Source: Pseudomonadota bacterium (GTDB taxonomy: Bacteria; Pseudomonadota; Alphaproteobacteria; UBA828; JAPUJA01). Taken from it: a stretch of 10,637 nt of DNA. The notes below the pieces were generated by a model. It searched no databases, had not been told where the DNA came from, and worked only from the letters and a program-made list of their open reading frames with translations. Location: contig JAPUJA010000192.1 of assembly GCA_027296525.1 (NCBI GenBank), positions 1 through 10,637 on the forward strand. Direction: 5' to 3'. Position numbers and translations under genes: made by a program. Shown here one piece after another: positions 1 to 7,053 of this stretch. Positions within the stretch are counted from its first letter, which is position 1. Every line of letters starts with the position of its first letter.

Positions 1-25
1 GATCATCACGTACGGGAACGGTGGA

Positions 26-1480
26 TCAGGATTCCGGGCCGTCGAGCAGTTCCTTCAGCAAATCGTTGACCTTGCGGGGGTTCGCCTTCCCCCGGGACGC
101 TTTCATCACCTGGCCGACGAAGAAACCGAAGAGCTTTTCCTTGCCGGCCTTGTATTGGGCGAGCTTATCGGCCTGCTCTTCAAGCACCCGATCGACGATC
201 GCCTCGATCGTGCCCGCATCGCTCACCTGCTTCAAGCCCTTCTCCTCGACGATCGCGCCAGCATTCTTGCCCTCCGCGCACATGAGCTCGAAGACCTCCT
301 TGGCGATGCGCCCCGAGATCGTGCCGTCGGCGATCAGGTCGATGAGCTCGCCCAAGGCGGCGGCCGAGATCGGCGAGCGCTCGATTGTGAGCCCCTGCTT
401 GTTCAAGAAACCGAAGAAATCGCCCGTCAGCCAGTTCGCCGCCTGCTTGGGATCGCGCCCTTCCGCCAGGCTCTCATAGAATCCGGCGACCTCCTGATCG
501 GCGACGATCACGCCGGCGTCGTAAACCGAGAGGCCGTATTCGCTCATGAAGCGCTCCTTCTTCTCGTCCGGCAATTCCGGCAAGGATTCCTTGATGCGCT
601 CGACCCACTCGCCATCGAGCTCCAGGGGAAGCAGGTCCGGGTCCGGGAAGTAGCGGTAGTCGTGCGCCTCCTCCTTGCTGCGCATCGAGCGGGTCTCGCC
701 CTTGTTGGCGTCGAACAGGCGCGTCTCCAGCACGATCTCCTCGCCCGACTCGACCACCTCCACCTGGCGCTCGGCCTCGTAATCGATCGCGCGGATCACG
801 TTGCGGATGGAATTCACGTTCTTGATCTCGGTGCGCGTGCCGAAGGGCTCGAACATGCGGTGGATCGAGACATTGACGTCGCAACGGAGCGATCCCTCCT
901 CCATGTTGCCGTCGCAGGTGCCGAGATAACGCAGGATCGAGCGTAATTTGCGGAGATAAGCCCCGGCCTCTTCCGAGCCCCGCAAGTCCGGCTTCGAGAC
1001 GATCTCCATGAGCGCGACGCCGGAGCGGTTCAAGTCAATGAAGGTCGCGTCGGGGCGCCGATCGTGCAGGCTTTTTCCCGCGTCTTGCTCGAGATGAAGC
1101 CGCTCGATGCCGACGCGGCGGACCGTGCCGTCCGCAAGATCGATGGTGACCTCGCCCTCGCCGACGATCGGCTGCTTGTATTGCGAGATCTGATAGCCCG
1201 CGGGCAGGTCGGGATAGAAGTAGTTCTTGCGGTCGAACACCGAGACGAGATTGATCTTCGCCTTCAAGCCGAGCCCGGTGCGCACCGCCTGCTCGACGCA
1301 ATAGTCGTTGATCACCGGGAGCATGCCGGGCATCGCCATGTCGACATAGGAGACCTGGCTGTTGGGTTTCGCCCCGAAGGTGGTCGGGGCACCCGAGAAG
1401 AGCTTCGCCTTCGAGATCACCTGGGCGTGAATCTCGAGCCCGATCACCACCTCCCACTCGCCGCTCGAACCTTCGATCAT
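26..1480 (-). CDS. gatB: Aspartyl/glutamyl-tRNA amidotransferase subunit B
   Basis: GatB is the tRNA-binding kinase subunit of the cytoplasmic GatCAB complex. It activates mischarged Glu-tRNA(Gln) or Asp-tRNA(Asn) with ATP so that ammonia from GatA can amidate it. The 484-residue product has normal family length. Visible signatures are GLEIHAQV near the N-terminus, FDRKNYFYPDLPAGYQISQY, ERLHLEQDAGKS, DLNRSGVALMEIVSKPDLR and EAHDYRYFPDPDLLPL in the catalytic cradle. The C-terminal YqeY-like tail ends in GQVMKASRGKANPRKVNDLL, which contacts tRNA in this family. The ATG at 1480-1478 overlaps the gatA stop as ATGA, so translation is probably coupled. A G-rich stretch just upstream, inside the duplicated 3' end of gatA, is the only ribosome-binding-like sequence. 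The stop is at 28-26. I see no truncation or missing key motif. Confidence 0.97.
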   Translation of the reverse strand: MIEGSSGEWEVVIGLEIHAQVISKAKLFSGAPTTFGAKPNSQVSYVDMAMPGMLPVINDYCVEQAVRTGLGLKAKINLVSVFDRKNYFYPDLPAGYQISQYKQPIVGEGEVTIDLADGTVRRVGIERLHLEQDAGKSLHDRRPDATFIDLNRSGVALMEIVSKPDLRGSEEAGAYLRKLRSILRYLGTCDGNMEEGSLRCDVNVSIHRMFEPFGTRTEIKNVNSIRNVIRAIDYEAERQVEVVESGEEIVLETRLFDANKGETRSMRSKEEAHDYRYFPDPDLLPLELDGEWVERIKESLPELPDEKKERFMSEYGLSVYDAGVIVADQEVAGFYESLAEGRDPKQAANWLTGDFFGFLNKQGLTIERSPISAAALGELIDLIADGTISGRIAKEVFELMCAEGKNAGAIVEEKGLKQVSDAGTIEAIVDRVLEEQADKLAQYKAGKEKLFGFFVGQVMKASRGKANPRKVNDLLKELLDGPES

Positions 1481-2985
1481 CTCGACCCCCCGCTTGAGAG
1501 ATAGCCCCCGCTTGAGAGATAGGAAGGCTCGGCCTCGAAGCCGGCGGCGCGCTCGAGGGCCTCGGCCGTGCGCAGCAGGGTCTCCTCGTCGAACGGCCGG
1601 GCGATCACCTGGAGCCCGAGCGGCAGGCCCTCGCCCGAGAGCCCCGCGGGCACCGAGACGCCGGGCAGCCCCGCGAGGCTCGCCGGCACGGTGAAGACGT
1701 CGTTCAGATACATCGCGACCGGATCGTCCATCTTCTCGCCCACCGCGAAGGCGGCCGAAGGCGCCGTCGGCGTCAGCATCACGTCGACCCGCTCAAAGGC
1801 CTGGGCGAAATCCGTGGCGATCAGCTTCCGCACCTTCTGGGCCTTCAGGTAATAGGCGTCGTAATAGCCGGCCGAGAGCACATAGGTGCCGATCAGCACG
1901 CGCCGGCGCACTTCCGCGCCGAAGCCCTCGGCGCGCGTCTTCTCATACATCTCGAGCAGGCTCTTGGCGGGCGCGCGGTAGCCATAACGCGCGCCGTCAT
2001 AGCGCGCGAGATTGGCCGAGGCCTCGGCGGGCGCGATGATGTAATAGGTCGCGAGCGCGTATCGGGTGTGGGGCAGGCTCACCTCGACGATCTCGGCGCC
2101 CGCCTCCTCGAGCCACGCCGCGCCGGCCCGCCACAGGCGGTCGATCTCCTCGGGCATGCCCTCGACCCGGTATTCGGCCGGAACCCCGACCCTCAAGCCC
2201 TTGACCCCCTGATCGAGCGCGGCCTCGTAATCGGGCACCGGGCGCTCGACCGAGGTCGAGTCCCTCGGATCATGGCCCGCCATGACGCCCAAGAGGATCG
2301 CCGCGTCCCGGACCGTGCGCCCGAACGGTCCCGCCTGATCGAGCGAGGAGGCGAAGGCGACGATGCCGTAGCGCGAGCAGCGCCCGTAGGTCGGCTTCAA
2401 GCCGACGACGCCGCAGAAGGAGGCGGGTTGGCGGATCGAACCGCCCGTGTCCGTGCCCGTGGCGCCGAGGCACAGGCGCGCCGCAATCGCGGCCGCCGAA
2501 CCGCCGGAACTGCCCCCCGGCACGAGCGCCGCGTTGTCGCCCGCGCGCCGCCAGGGATTGATCACCGGGCCGTAATGGCTCGCCATGTTGGACGAGCCCA
2601 TGGCGAACTCGTCCATGTTGCTCTTGCCCACGAGCACCGCGCCCGCCTTCCAGAGATTGGCGCTGACCGTCGACTCGTAAGGGGGCGTGAAACCATCGAG
2701 GATGTGCGAGCCCGCCGTGGTGAGCACGCCCTCGGTGCAGAAAATATCCTTGATCACGAGCGGGATGCCCTCGAGCGCCCCCGCCTCGCCCTTGGCGCGG
2801 CGTTCGTCGGAGCGTCCGGCATCGGCGAGCGCGCGCTCGAAGGTCTCGGTGATCAGCGTGTTCAGATCGCGCGCCCCTTCGGCCGCCTTGATATGGGCAT
2901 CCGCCAGCTCGCGCGCCGAGAACGCGCCCTCGGCCAGGCCTGAGCGCGCCTCCGCCAGGCTCAAGGCGGTGAGCGCGTCGCTCAT
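1477..2985 (-). CDS. gatA: Aspartyl/glutamyl-tRNA amidotransferase subunit A
   Basis: GatA is the glutaminase/amidase subunit of GatCAB. It releases ammonia from glutamine (or asparagine) and passes it to GatB. The product is 502 residues. The amidase-signature Ser-cisSer-Lys triad is visible: Lys79 in PLVIKD, cis-Ser159 in PGGSSGGS and nucleophile Ser183 in TGTDTGGSIRQPA. The stretch GKSNMDEFAMGSSN (120-133) and the C-terminal GLPLGLQVIARPFDEETLL are typical of GatA. The ATG at 2985 overlaps the gatC stop as ATGA and has an AAGG-type ribosome-binding site about 8 bases upstream. The last residues are odd: the hexapeptide YLSSGG occurs twice in tandem through an 18-base DNA duplication, where many GatA proteins end soon after the AAGF-like helix. 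The catalytic core looks unaffected. Confidence 0.97.
   Translation of the reverse strand: MSDALTALSLAEARSGLAEGAFSARELADAHIKAAEGARDLNTLITETFERALADAGRSDERRAKGEAGALEGIPLVIKDIFCTEGVLTTAGSHILDGFTPPYESTVSANLWKAGAVLVGKSNMDEFAMGSSNMASHYGPVINPWRRAGDNAALVPGGSSGGSAAAIAARLCLGATGTDTGGSIRQPASFCGVVGLKPTYGRCSRYGIVAFASSLDQAGPFGRTVRDAAILLGVMAGHDPRDSTSVERPVPDYEAALDQGVKGLRVGVPAEYRVEGMPEEIDRLWRAGAAWLEEAGAEIVEVSLPHTRYALATYYIIAPAEASANLARYDGARYGYRAPAKSLLEMYEKTRAEGFGAEVRRRVLIGTYVLSAGYYDAYYLKAQKVRKLIATDFAQAFERVDVMLTPTAPSAAFAVGEKMDDPVAMYLNDVFTVPASLAGLPGVSVPAGLSGEGLPLGLQVIARPFDEETLLRTAEALERAAGFEAEPSYLSSGGYLSSGGSR
1487..1522. repeat. 18-base tandem duplication at the gatA 3' end
   Basis: Two perfect copies of an 18-base unit (plus strand CCCCCGCTTGAGAGATAG) lie back to back at 1487-1504 and 1505-1522. 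On the coding strand they encode Tyr-Leu-Ser-Ser-Gly-Gly twice near the end of GatA. The unit is a multiple of three, so the frame is kept. The proximal copy ends 7 bases before the gatB ATG, so its G-run may serve as the gatB ribosome-binding region and the duplication has copied that run. I infer slippage or a recent tandem duplication. Confidence 0.9.
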
Positions 2986-3269
2986 CCGACGACCTTCGGC
3001 ACGACGAAGAAGGAATCGGATTTTTCCGGCGCGTTCCGGATCACGTTCTCGACCGGTGCGCCGTCGGTGACCTCGTCGGCGCGTCGGGGGAGGCGCATCT
3101 CGACGACGCTCGTCATGGGCGCGACCGCTTCGGTGTCGACTTCATTGAGTTCCTCGATCCAGGCGAGGATCGAGGAGAGCTCCGCCGCCAACGGCTCGAC
3201 CTCGTCCGCGCCGAGCGCGATCCGCGCGAGCCGTGCGATATGCAGCACGGTGGCCTTATCAAGCGACAT
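2982..3269 (-). CDS. gatC: Aspartyl/glutamyl-tRNA amidotransferase subunit C
   Basis: GatC is the small stabilising subunit that wraps around GatA and GatB. The 95-residue product matches the family's usual length. It begins MSLDKATVLHIARLARIAL and continues with ELSSILAWIEELNEVDTE, the helical N-terminal half typical of GatC. It then has the conserved V-x-P-M-T-S-V segment and ends with the D-S-F-F-V-V-P-K-V tail. It is the first gene of the minus-strand operon, and its stop overlaps the gatA start (ATGA). A GGAG lies about 10 bases upstream of the ATG. Expression must begin in the 78-base gap shared with ruvX or inside the ruvX 5' end; I see no clear promoter there. Confidence 0.95.
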   Translation of the reverse strand: MSLDKATVLHIARLARIALGADEVEPLAAELSSILAWIEELNEVDTEAVAPMTSVVEMRLPRRADEVTDGAPVENVIRNAPEKSDSFFVVPKVVG

Positions 3270-3347
3270 GTGCGATCGTCTCCACAGAAGCCGGTCTCAA
3301 GGAACGGAGGGCTGGACGGCGGGGAGGGCGCGAAGGTATCACCCGTC
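3270..3347. promoter_or_regulatory. Divergent intergenic region between gatCAB and ruvX
   Basis: These 78 bases separate two genes that read away from each other, so by position they should contain at least the gatC 5' leader and the ruvX leader. The minus strand carries GGAG about 10 bases before the gatC ATG. The plus strand carries GAAGGT about 11 bases before the ruvX ATG. On the minus strand a TTGAGA is followed 17 bases later by GATCGC, which is a poor -10. I therefore call this a regulatory region by layout, not by a recognised promoter. Confidence 0.4.
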
Positions 3348-3830
3348 ATGGCTATCCGCAATATTCGCGCGCTGGAGCTCGAGCTGGGTCGACGGCTGAT
3401 CGGCCTCGATGTCGGCGAGAAGACGATCGGCGTCGCCGTCTCCGATCCCGGCCGCGAGCTCGCCATGCCCCAGACGACGATCCGGCGCTCCAAGTTCGCG
3501 CGCGACGCCAAGGCGCTCGAAGCGCTCTACGCGGAGACCAAGGCCGGCGCCTTCATCATCGGTTTGCCGATGAACATGGACGGGAGCGAGGGGCCCCGCT
3601 GCCAGTCGGTGCGCCAGTTCGCCGCCAACCTGCTCGAGGCGTTCGAGGCCAAGATCGCCTTCTGGGACGAGCGCTTGTCCACGGTCGCGGTCACCCGGCG
3701 CATGATCGAAGCCGATCTTTCACGCCGCCGGCGCGCCGAGATCGTCGATCGGGCGGCGGCCGCCTACATCCTCCAGGGCGCCCTCGACTTCCTCGGCAAG
3801 GAGACGCCGCCCCCGGCCGGGACGTCCTGA
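3348..3830 (+). CDS. ruvX: RuvX/YqgF-family putative pre-16S rRNA nuclease
   Basis: This is a YqgF/RuvX RNase H-fold protein of 160 residues, the usual length for the family. Members are linked to trimming of the 16S rRNA 5' end, and a Holliday-junction resolvase role has also been proposed. The catalytic acidic residues are visible: Asp21 in GLDVGEKTIGVAVSD, Glu108 in WDERLST and Asp134 in EIVDRAAAAYILQGALD. The IGLPMNMDGSEGPR loop (71-84) is characteristic. I chose the ATG at 3348. An in-frame ATG at 3240 would add 36 unrelated residues and overlap the 5' end of gatC. The gene starts a plus-strand series and is followed by a 149-base gap before pyrB. Confidence 0.93.
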   Translation: MAIRNIRALELELGRRLIGLDVGEKTIGVAVSDPGRELAMPQTTIRRSKFARDAKALEALYAETKAGAFIIGLPMNMDGSEGPRCQSVRQFAANLLEAFEAKIAFWDERLSTVAVTRRMIEADLSRRRRAEIVDRAAAAYILQGALDFLGKETPPPAGTS

Positions 3831-3979
3831 CCGCCGGCCGACTCGAGCGCCGGGCCGCTTTCCGGCGCCGCTGGAAAAGGCCGGGGCTCGCGCCGGATGG
3901 GCAGGAAAATCAAGGCCCTCGGCGATCGCTCGCGACGCTCGCTTGCAGCCGGGCACCGGGTTCGATACCCTCGCGCCCG
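3831..3979. other. Intergenic region between ruvX and pyrB with GC-rich hairpin
   Basis: This is the longest gap in the window. It contains a perfect 7-base stem, GCGCCGG (3847-3853) and CCGGCGC (3862-3868), around an 8-base loop. No T-run follows, so it is not a classical intrinsic terminator, though it might weaken read-through from ruvX. A weak promoter candidate for pyrB lies at the distal end. I see no upstream leader ORF or pyrimidine attenuator-like structure that I could defend. Confidence 0.35.
3943..3969 (+). promoter_or_regulatory. Weak sigma70-like promoter candidate for pyrB
   Basis: TTGCAG at 3943-3948 resembles a -35 element and GATACC at 3964-3969 a -10 element, with a 15-base spacer. 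If used, transcription would begin only a few bases before the pyrB ATG at 3980. That would give a very short or nearly leaderless message, consistent with the lack of a Shine-Dalgarno sequence there. The spacer is short and the -10 is a poor match, so this is a suggestion only. Confidence 0.25.
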
Positions 3980-4945
3980 ATGTACGCCGAGCGCGTGACG
4001 CCAAGCTTCCGGCACCGCCACCTCCTGGGCATCGAAGGTCTGACCCCGGACGAGATTTCCTTTCTTCTCGACCTCTCCGAGAGCTACGTCGAGCTCAACC
4101 GCCAAGCGGAAAAGAAGAACCCCGTGCTCAGGGGCCGCACGTTGATCAACCTCTTCTTCGAGACCTCGACGCGCACGCGCACCTCCTTCGAACTCGCCGG
4201 CAAGCGTTTGGGCGCGGACACGATCAACATGTCGGTCCAGACGTCGGCAATCAAGAAGGGCGAGACGCTCATCGACACGGCGATGACGCTCAACGCGATG
4301 CACCCCGACGTGCTGGTCGTGCGCCACCCCGAGAGCGGCGCGGTCAAGCTGCTCGCCGATCACGTGAACTGCGCCGTCATCAACGCCGGTGATGGCAGCC
4401 ACGAGCACCCGACCCAGGCCCTCTTGGACGCGCTCACGATCCGCCGTCGCCGCGGCCGGCTCGAGGGTCTCATCGTGGCGATCTGCGGCGACATCCTCCA
4501 CAGCCGCGTCGCGCGCTCGAACATCCTTCTGCTCACCCGGATGGGCGCGCGCGTGCGCCTGGTCGCGCCGCCGACACTGCTGCCGAGCGCGGTCGAGGCG
4601 TTCGGCGTCGAGGTCCATCACGACATGCGAACCGGACTCGCCGATTGCGACATCGTCATGATGCTCCGCCTTCAGATCGAACGCATGCAAGGGACTTACG
4701 TTCCCTCGACCCGGGAATATTTCCACTTCTTCGGGCTCGATGACGAAAAACTCAAGGTGGCGAAGGCGGACGCGCGGGTCATGCATCCGGGCCCGATGAA
4801 CCGCGGCATCGAGATCGATAGCGCGCTCGCCGACGACATCACCCGGAGCGTGATCCTTGAGCAGGTCGAGTTCGGCGTCGCGGTACGCCAAGCCTGTCTC
4901 GAGGCCTTGAGTCACGGCCATCCCGAACTCGGCCCTAAACTCTGA
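3980..4945 (+). CDS. pyrB: Aspartate carbamoyltransferase catalytic subunit
   Basis: PyrB condenses carbamoyl phosphate with aspartate to form carbamoyl-aspartate, the committed step of de novo pyrimidine synthesis. The 321-residue product has the usual length for the catalytic chain. Seen in order are the carbamoyl-phosphate loop FFETSTRTRTSFE (59-71), Lys93 in IKKGETLIDT, VVRHPESGA (113-121), HPTQALLDALTI (143-154), CGDILHSRVARS (169-180) and HPGPMNRGIEI (269-279). The frame is open far upstream, but homology begins at the ATG at 3980 (MYAERVTPSFRHRHLLGIEG), and the upstream reading is a shadow over ruvX. No Shine-Dalgarno sequence is evident. pyrC follows 6 bases after the stop, so the two are almost surely cotranscribed. 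No pyrI regulatory-chain gene is present in the window. Confidence 0.96.
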   Translation: MYAERVTPSFRHRHLLGIEGLTPDEISFLLDLSESYVELNRQAEKKNPVLRGRTLINLFFETSTRTRTSFELAGKRLGADTINMSVQTSAIKKGETLIDTAMTLNAMHPDVLVVRHPESGAVKLLADHVNCAVINAGDGSHEHPTQALLDALTIRRRRGRLEGLIVAICGDILHSRVARSNILLLTRMGARVRLVAPPTLLPSAVEAFGVEVHHDMRTGLADCDIVMMLRLQIERMQGTYVPSTREYFHFFGLDDEKLKVAKADARVMHPGPMNRGIEIDSALADDITRSVILEQVEFGVAVRQACLEALSHGHPELGPKL

Positions 4946-4951
4946 CGAACC

Positions 4952-6292
4952 ATGAAGGACGAACAGGAACACGGCTCCCCCCGGCGGGTCGCCTATATCA
5001 ACGCCCGGCTGCTCGATCCCGAAAGCGGCACGGACGGCCCGGGCGAACTGTTGAGCGAGAAGAAAAGAATCATCGATGTCGGGCCCCGGCTGTTCGATCA
5101 GGGCCCGCCCGATGACGCGCGCGTGGTCGATTGCGCGGGTCACTGTCTCGCGCCCGGCCTCGTCGACATGCATGTCCATCTGCGCGAGCCCGGCCATGAG
5201 CATAAGGAAACGATCGCGACGGGCAGCGAGTCCGCGGCTGCGGGCGGCGTCACCTCGATGGCCTGCATGCCGAACACGAACCCGGTGATCGACAATATCG
5301 CCCTCGTCGAATACATCCAGAGACGCGCGCGCGAGACCTCACGCGTCAAGGTCTATCCCTACGGTGCGGTCACCCGTGGTCTCAAGGGCGAACAGATCAC
5401 CGAGATGGGCTTGCTTTCCGAGGCCGGTGCGATCGCGTTCTCGGACGACGGGTTGCCGGTCTTCGACAGCCTCGTGATGCGGCGCGCGCTCTCCTACGCG
5501 AGCACCTTCGGGCTCCTGATCAGCCAGCATGCCGAGGACCCCCGCTTGAGCGCCTGCGGTTGCATGGCGGAGGGCGCCCACTCGACGCGGCTGGGCTTGA
5601 GCAGTATCCCGGACGTCTCCGAGGTCATCATCGTCGAGCGTGACATCCGCCTGGTCGAGATCACCGGAGGCCGTTACCACGTCGCCCACATCTCGACCGC
5701 GGGCGCGGTCGAGGCCGTGCGCTGCGCGAAGGCGCGTGGCCTGCAGGTGACCTGCGAGGCGACCCCCCACCACTTCACCCTGTGCGACGCCGATGTCGGC
5801 AACTACCGCACCTTCGCGAAGATGGCGCCGCCGCTTCGCAGCGAGCAAAATCGCCAGGCGATCCTCGAGGGGCTCAAGGACGGCACGATCGACGCGATCG
5901 CCACCGACCACGCCCCCCACGACCAGGAAAGCAAGCGCGTCCCCTTCGCCCACGCGGCCAACGGCATCGTCGGGCTCGAAACCCTCCTCCCCCTCTCGCT
6001 CGCGCTCCATCACGAAGGCGGCATGACGCTCCTCGACCTGCTCGCCACGATGACGTCGGGGCCTGCGCGCCTTCTCGGGATTCCGGGGGGCCGTCTCGCC
6101 AAGGGCGAACCGGCCGACCTCGTCCTGTTCGATCCCGACGCGGAGTGGGTGATCGAGGTCTCGAAGTTCCGCAGCAAGTCGAAGAATTCGCCTTTCGACG
6201 AGCGGCGTGTGCGAGGTCGCGTGCTCCGCACCGTCGTCGACGGACGGAGCGTCTTCCGCCATGACGAAGTGGAGAATGCCGATGCCGCCTAG
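4952..6292 (+). CDS. pyrC: Dihydroorotase, class I (catalytically complete)
   Basis: PyrC cyclises carbamoyl-aspartate to dihydroorotate, directly after PyrB in the pathway. The 446-residue product is an amidohydrolase-fold class I dihydroorotase. Metal and substrate motifs are all present: His74 and His76 in DMHVHLREPG, ACMPNTNPV (104-112), Asp165/166 in AFSDDG (the aspartate that replaces the carboxylated lysine in many class I enzymes), His193 in SQHAED, His246 in VAHIST, EATPHH (269-274) and Asp319 in TDHAPH. This matters because many bacteria carry an inactive DHOase-like partner next to pyrB; this copy is not degenerate and should be active. It lies 6 bases after pyrB, so the two are probably cotranscribed. 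The final few residues (ENADAA) are low complexity and unlikely to matter. Confidence 0.95.
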   Translation: MKDEQEHGSPRRVAYINARLLDPESGTDGPGELLSEKKRIIDVGPRLFDQGPPDDARVVDCAGHCLAPGLVDMHVHLREPGHEHKETIATGSESAAAGGVTSMACMPNTNPVIDNIALVEYIQRRARETSRVKVYPYGAVTRGLKGEQITEMGLLSEAGAIAFSDDGLPVFDSLVMRRALSYASTFGLLISQHAEDPRLSACGCMAEGAHSTRLGLSSIPDVSEVIIVERDIRLVEITGGRYHVAHISTAGAVEAVRCAKARGLQVTCEATPHHFTLCDADVGNYRTFAKMAPPLRSEQNRQAILEGLKDGTIDAIATDHAPHDQESKRVPFAHAANGIVGLETLLPLSLALHHEGGMTLLDLLATMTSGPARLLGIPGGRLAKGEPADLVLFDPDAEWVIEVSKFRSKSKNSPFDERRVRGRVLRTVVDGRSVFRHDEVENADAA

Positions 6293-6369
6293 CGAAGAGG
6301 CGCGACCCGAAGCCGCGGCGAATCAGAGGCCCGATCGGCGCACCGCACCGCGCCGCGCGTAAGCCCGCG

Positions 6370-6987
6370 ATGCCCCACATCATCGGCGATTTCGCCCACA
6401 CTTGGCCGTTCTATCTCGGCTTCGCGCTCGCCTATCTCGTGGGCAGCGTTCCCTTCGGACTCATCATCACGCGCCTTTTTGGGCTGGGCGATGTGCGAAA
6501 GATCGGTTCCGGCAGCATCGGCGCGACCAACGTGCTCCGAACCGGGAGCAAGAAGGCCGCCGCGGCGACGCTCCTGCTCGACGGCGCCAAAGGCTTCGTG
6601 CCCGTTCTGCTCGCCGCGAACTACGGTCCCGACATGACCGTTCTGGCGGCGGGCGGGGCGGTGATCGGGCATCTCTTCCCGGTCTGGCTTCTGTTTCGCG
6701 GCGGCAAGGGCGTGGCCACGACGCTCGGCGTGCTGCTCGCGCTCGCCTGGCCGGTCGGGCTCATCGCCTGCGGCCTCTGGCTCGCCGCCGCCCTGCTCTT
6801 GCGCTACTCCTCGCTCGCCTCCCTGATCGCGATCGCCAGCTCCCCCGGCTTCGCCTATTGGCTGGCGCGCCCGCAGTTCGGCGAGATCGCGGCCTTTCTT
6901 GCCCTGCTCGTGGTGCTCAAACATGCCGGCAACATCCGGCGCCTGGTCAAAGGCGAGGAGTCGAGGATCACCTTCCGCGATGGCTGA
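6370..6987 (+). CDS. plsY: Glycerol-3-phosphate acyltransferase PlsY
   Basis: PlsY is an inner-membrane enzyme that transfers the acyl group of acyl-phosphate (made by PlsX) to glycerol-3-phosphate, giving lysophosphatidic acid. The 205-residue product is strongly hydrophobic, with membrane segments at roughly 13-35, 62-82, 87-105, 114-143, 146-165 and 171-185. The three family motifs are seen: GSVPFG (25-30) with KIGSGSIGATNVLRTG (44-59), then GHLFPVWLLFRGGKGVAT (100-117), then KHAGNIRRLVKGEE (184-197). The ATG at 6370 is the natural start, though its upstream sequence has only a weak purine stretch. It sits 77 bases after pyrC and 66 bases before dprA. The plsY-dprA-topA neighbourhood is common in Alphaproteobacteria and need not mean shared function. 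plsX is not in the window. Confidence 0.95.
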   Translation: MPHIIGDFAHTWPFYLGFALAYLVGSVPFGLIITRLFGLGDVRKIGSGSIGATNVLRTGSKKAAAATLLLDGAKGFVPVLLAANYGPDMTVLAAGGAVIGHLFPVWLLFRGGKGVATTLGVLLALAWPVGLIACGLWLAAALLLRYSSLASLIAIASSPGFAYWLARPQFGEIAAFLALLVVLKHAGNIRRLVKGEESRITFRDG

Positions 6988-7053
6988 GCGGGCCGGGCGT
7001 CGGCGCACGAAGCTCTCCGGATCGCGGGCGCCACGTCCCTCGCGGAGAGCCGC

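Noticed and set aside
155..946. Plus-strand open frame of 263 codons opposite gatB
   Set aside because: Antisense shadow of the conserved gatB; no recognisable motif.
2068..2943. Plus-strand open frame of 291 codons opposite gatA
   Set aside because: Antisense shadow of gatA with Arg/Ala-rich, motif-free content.
3240..3347. N-terminal extension of ruvX from an ATG at 3240
   Set aside because: The extra 36 residues do not resemble the family and would overlap gatC; the start at 3348 gives the normal length.
3847..3868. Hairpin after ruvX as an intrinsic terminator
   Set aside because: The 7-base stem is perfect but no T-run follows, so it does not meet the usual form.
3233..3979. N-terminal extension of pyrB by 249 codons
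   Set aside because: The extension is an out-of-frame reading over ruvX, Arg-rich and unlike any transferase domain; homology starts at 3980.
3764..5203. Minus-strand open frame of 479 codons opposite pyrB
   Set aside because: Antisense shadow of the conserved pyrB and the pyrC start; no family signature.
5339..6262. Minus-strand open frame of 307 codons opposite pyrC
   Set aside because: Antisense to a dihydroorotase with all catalytic motifs; no independent support.
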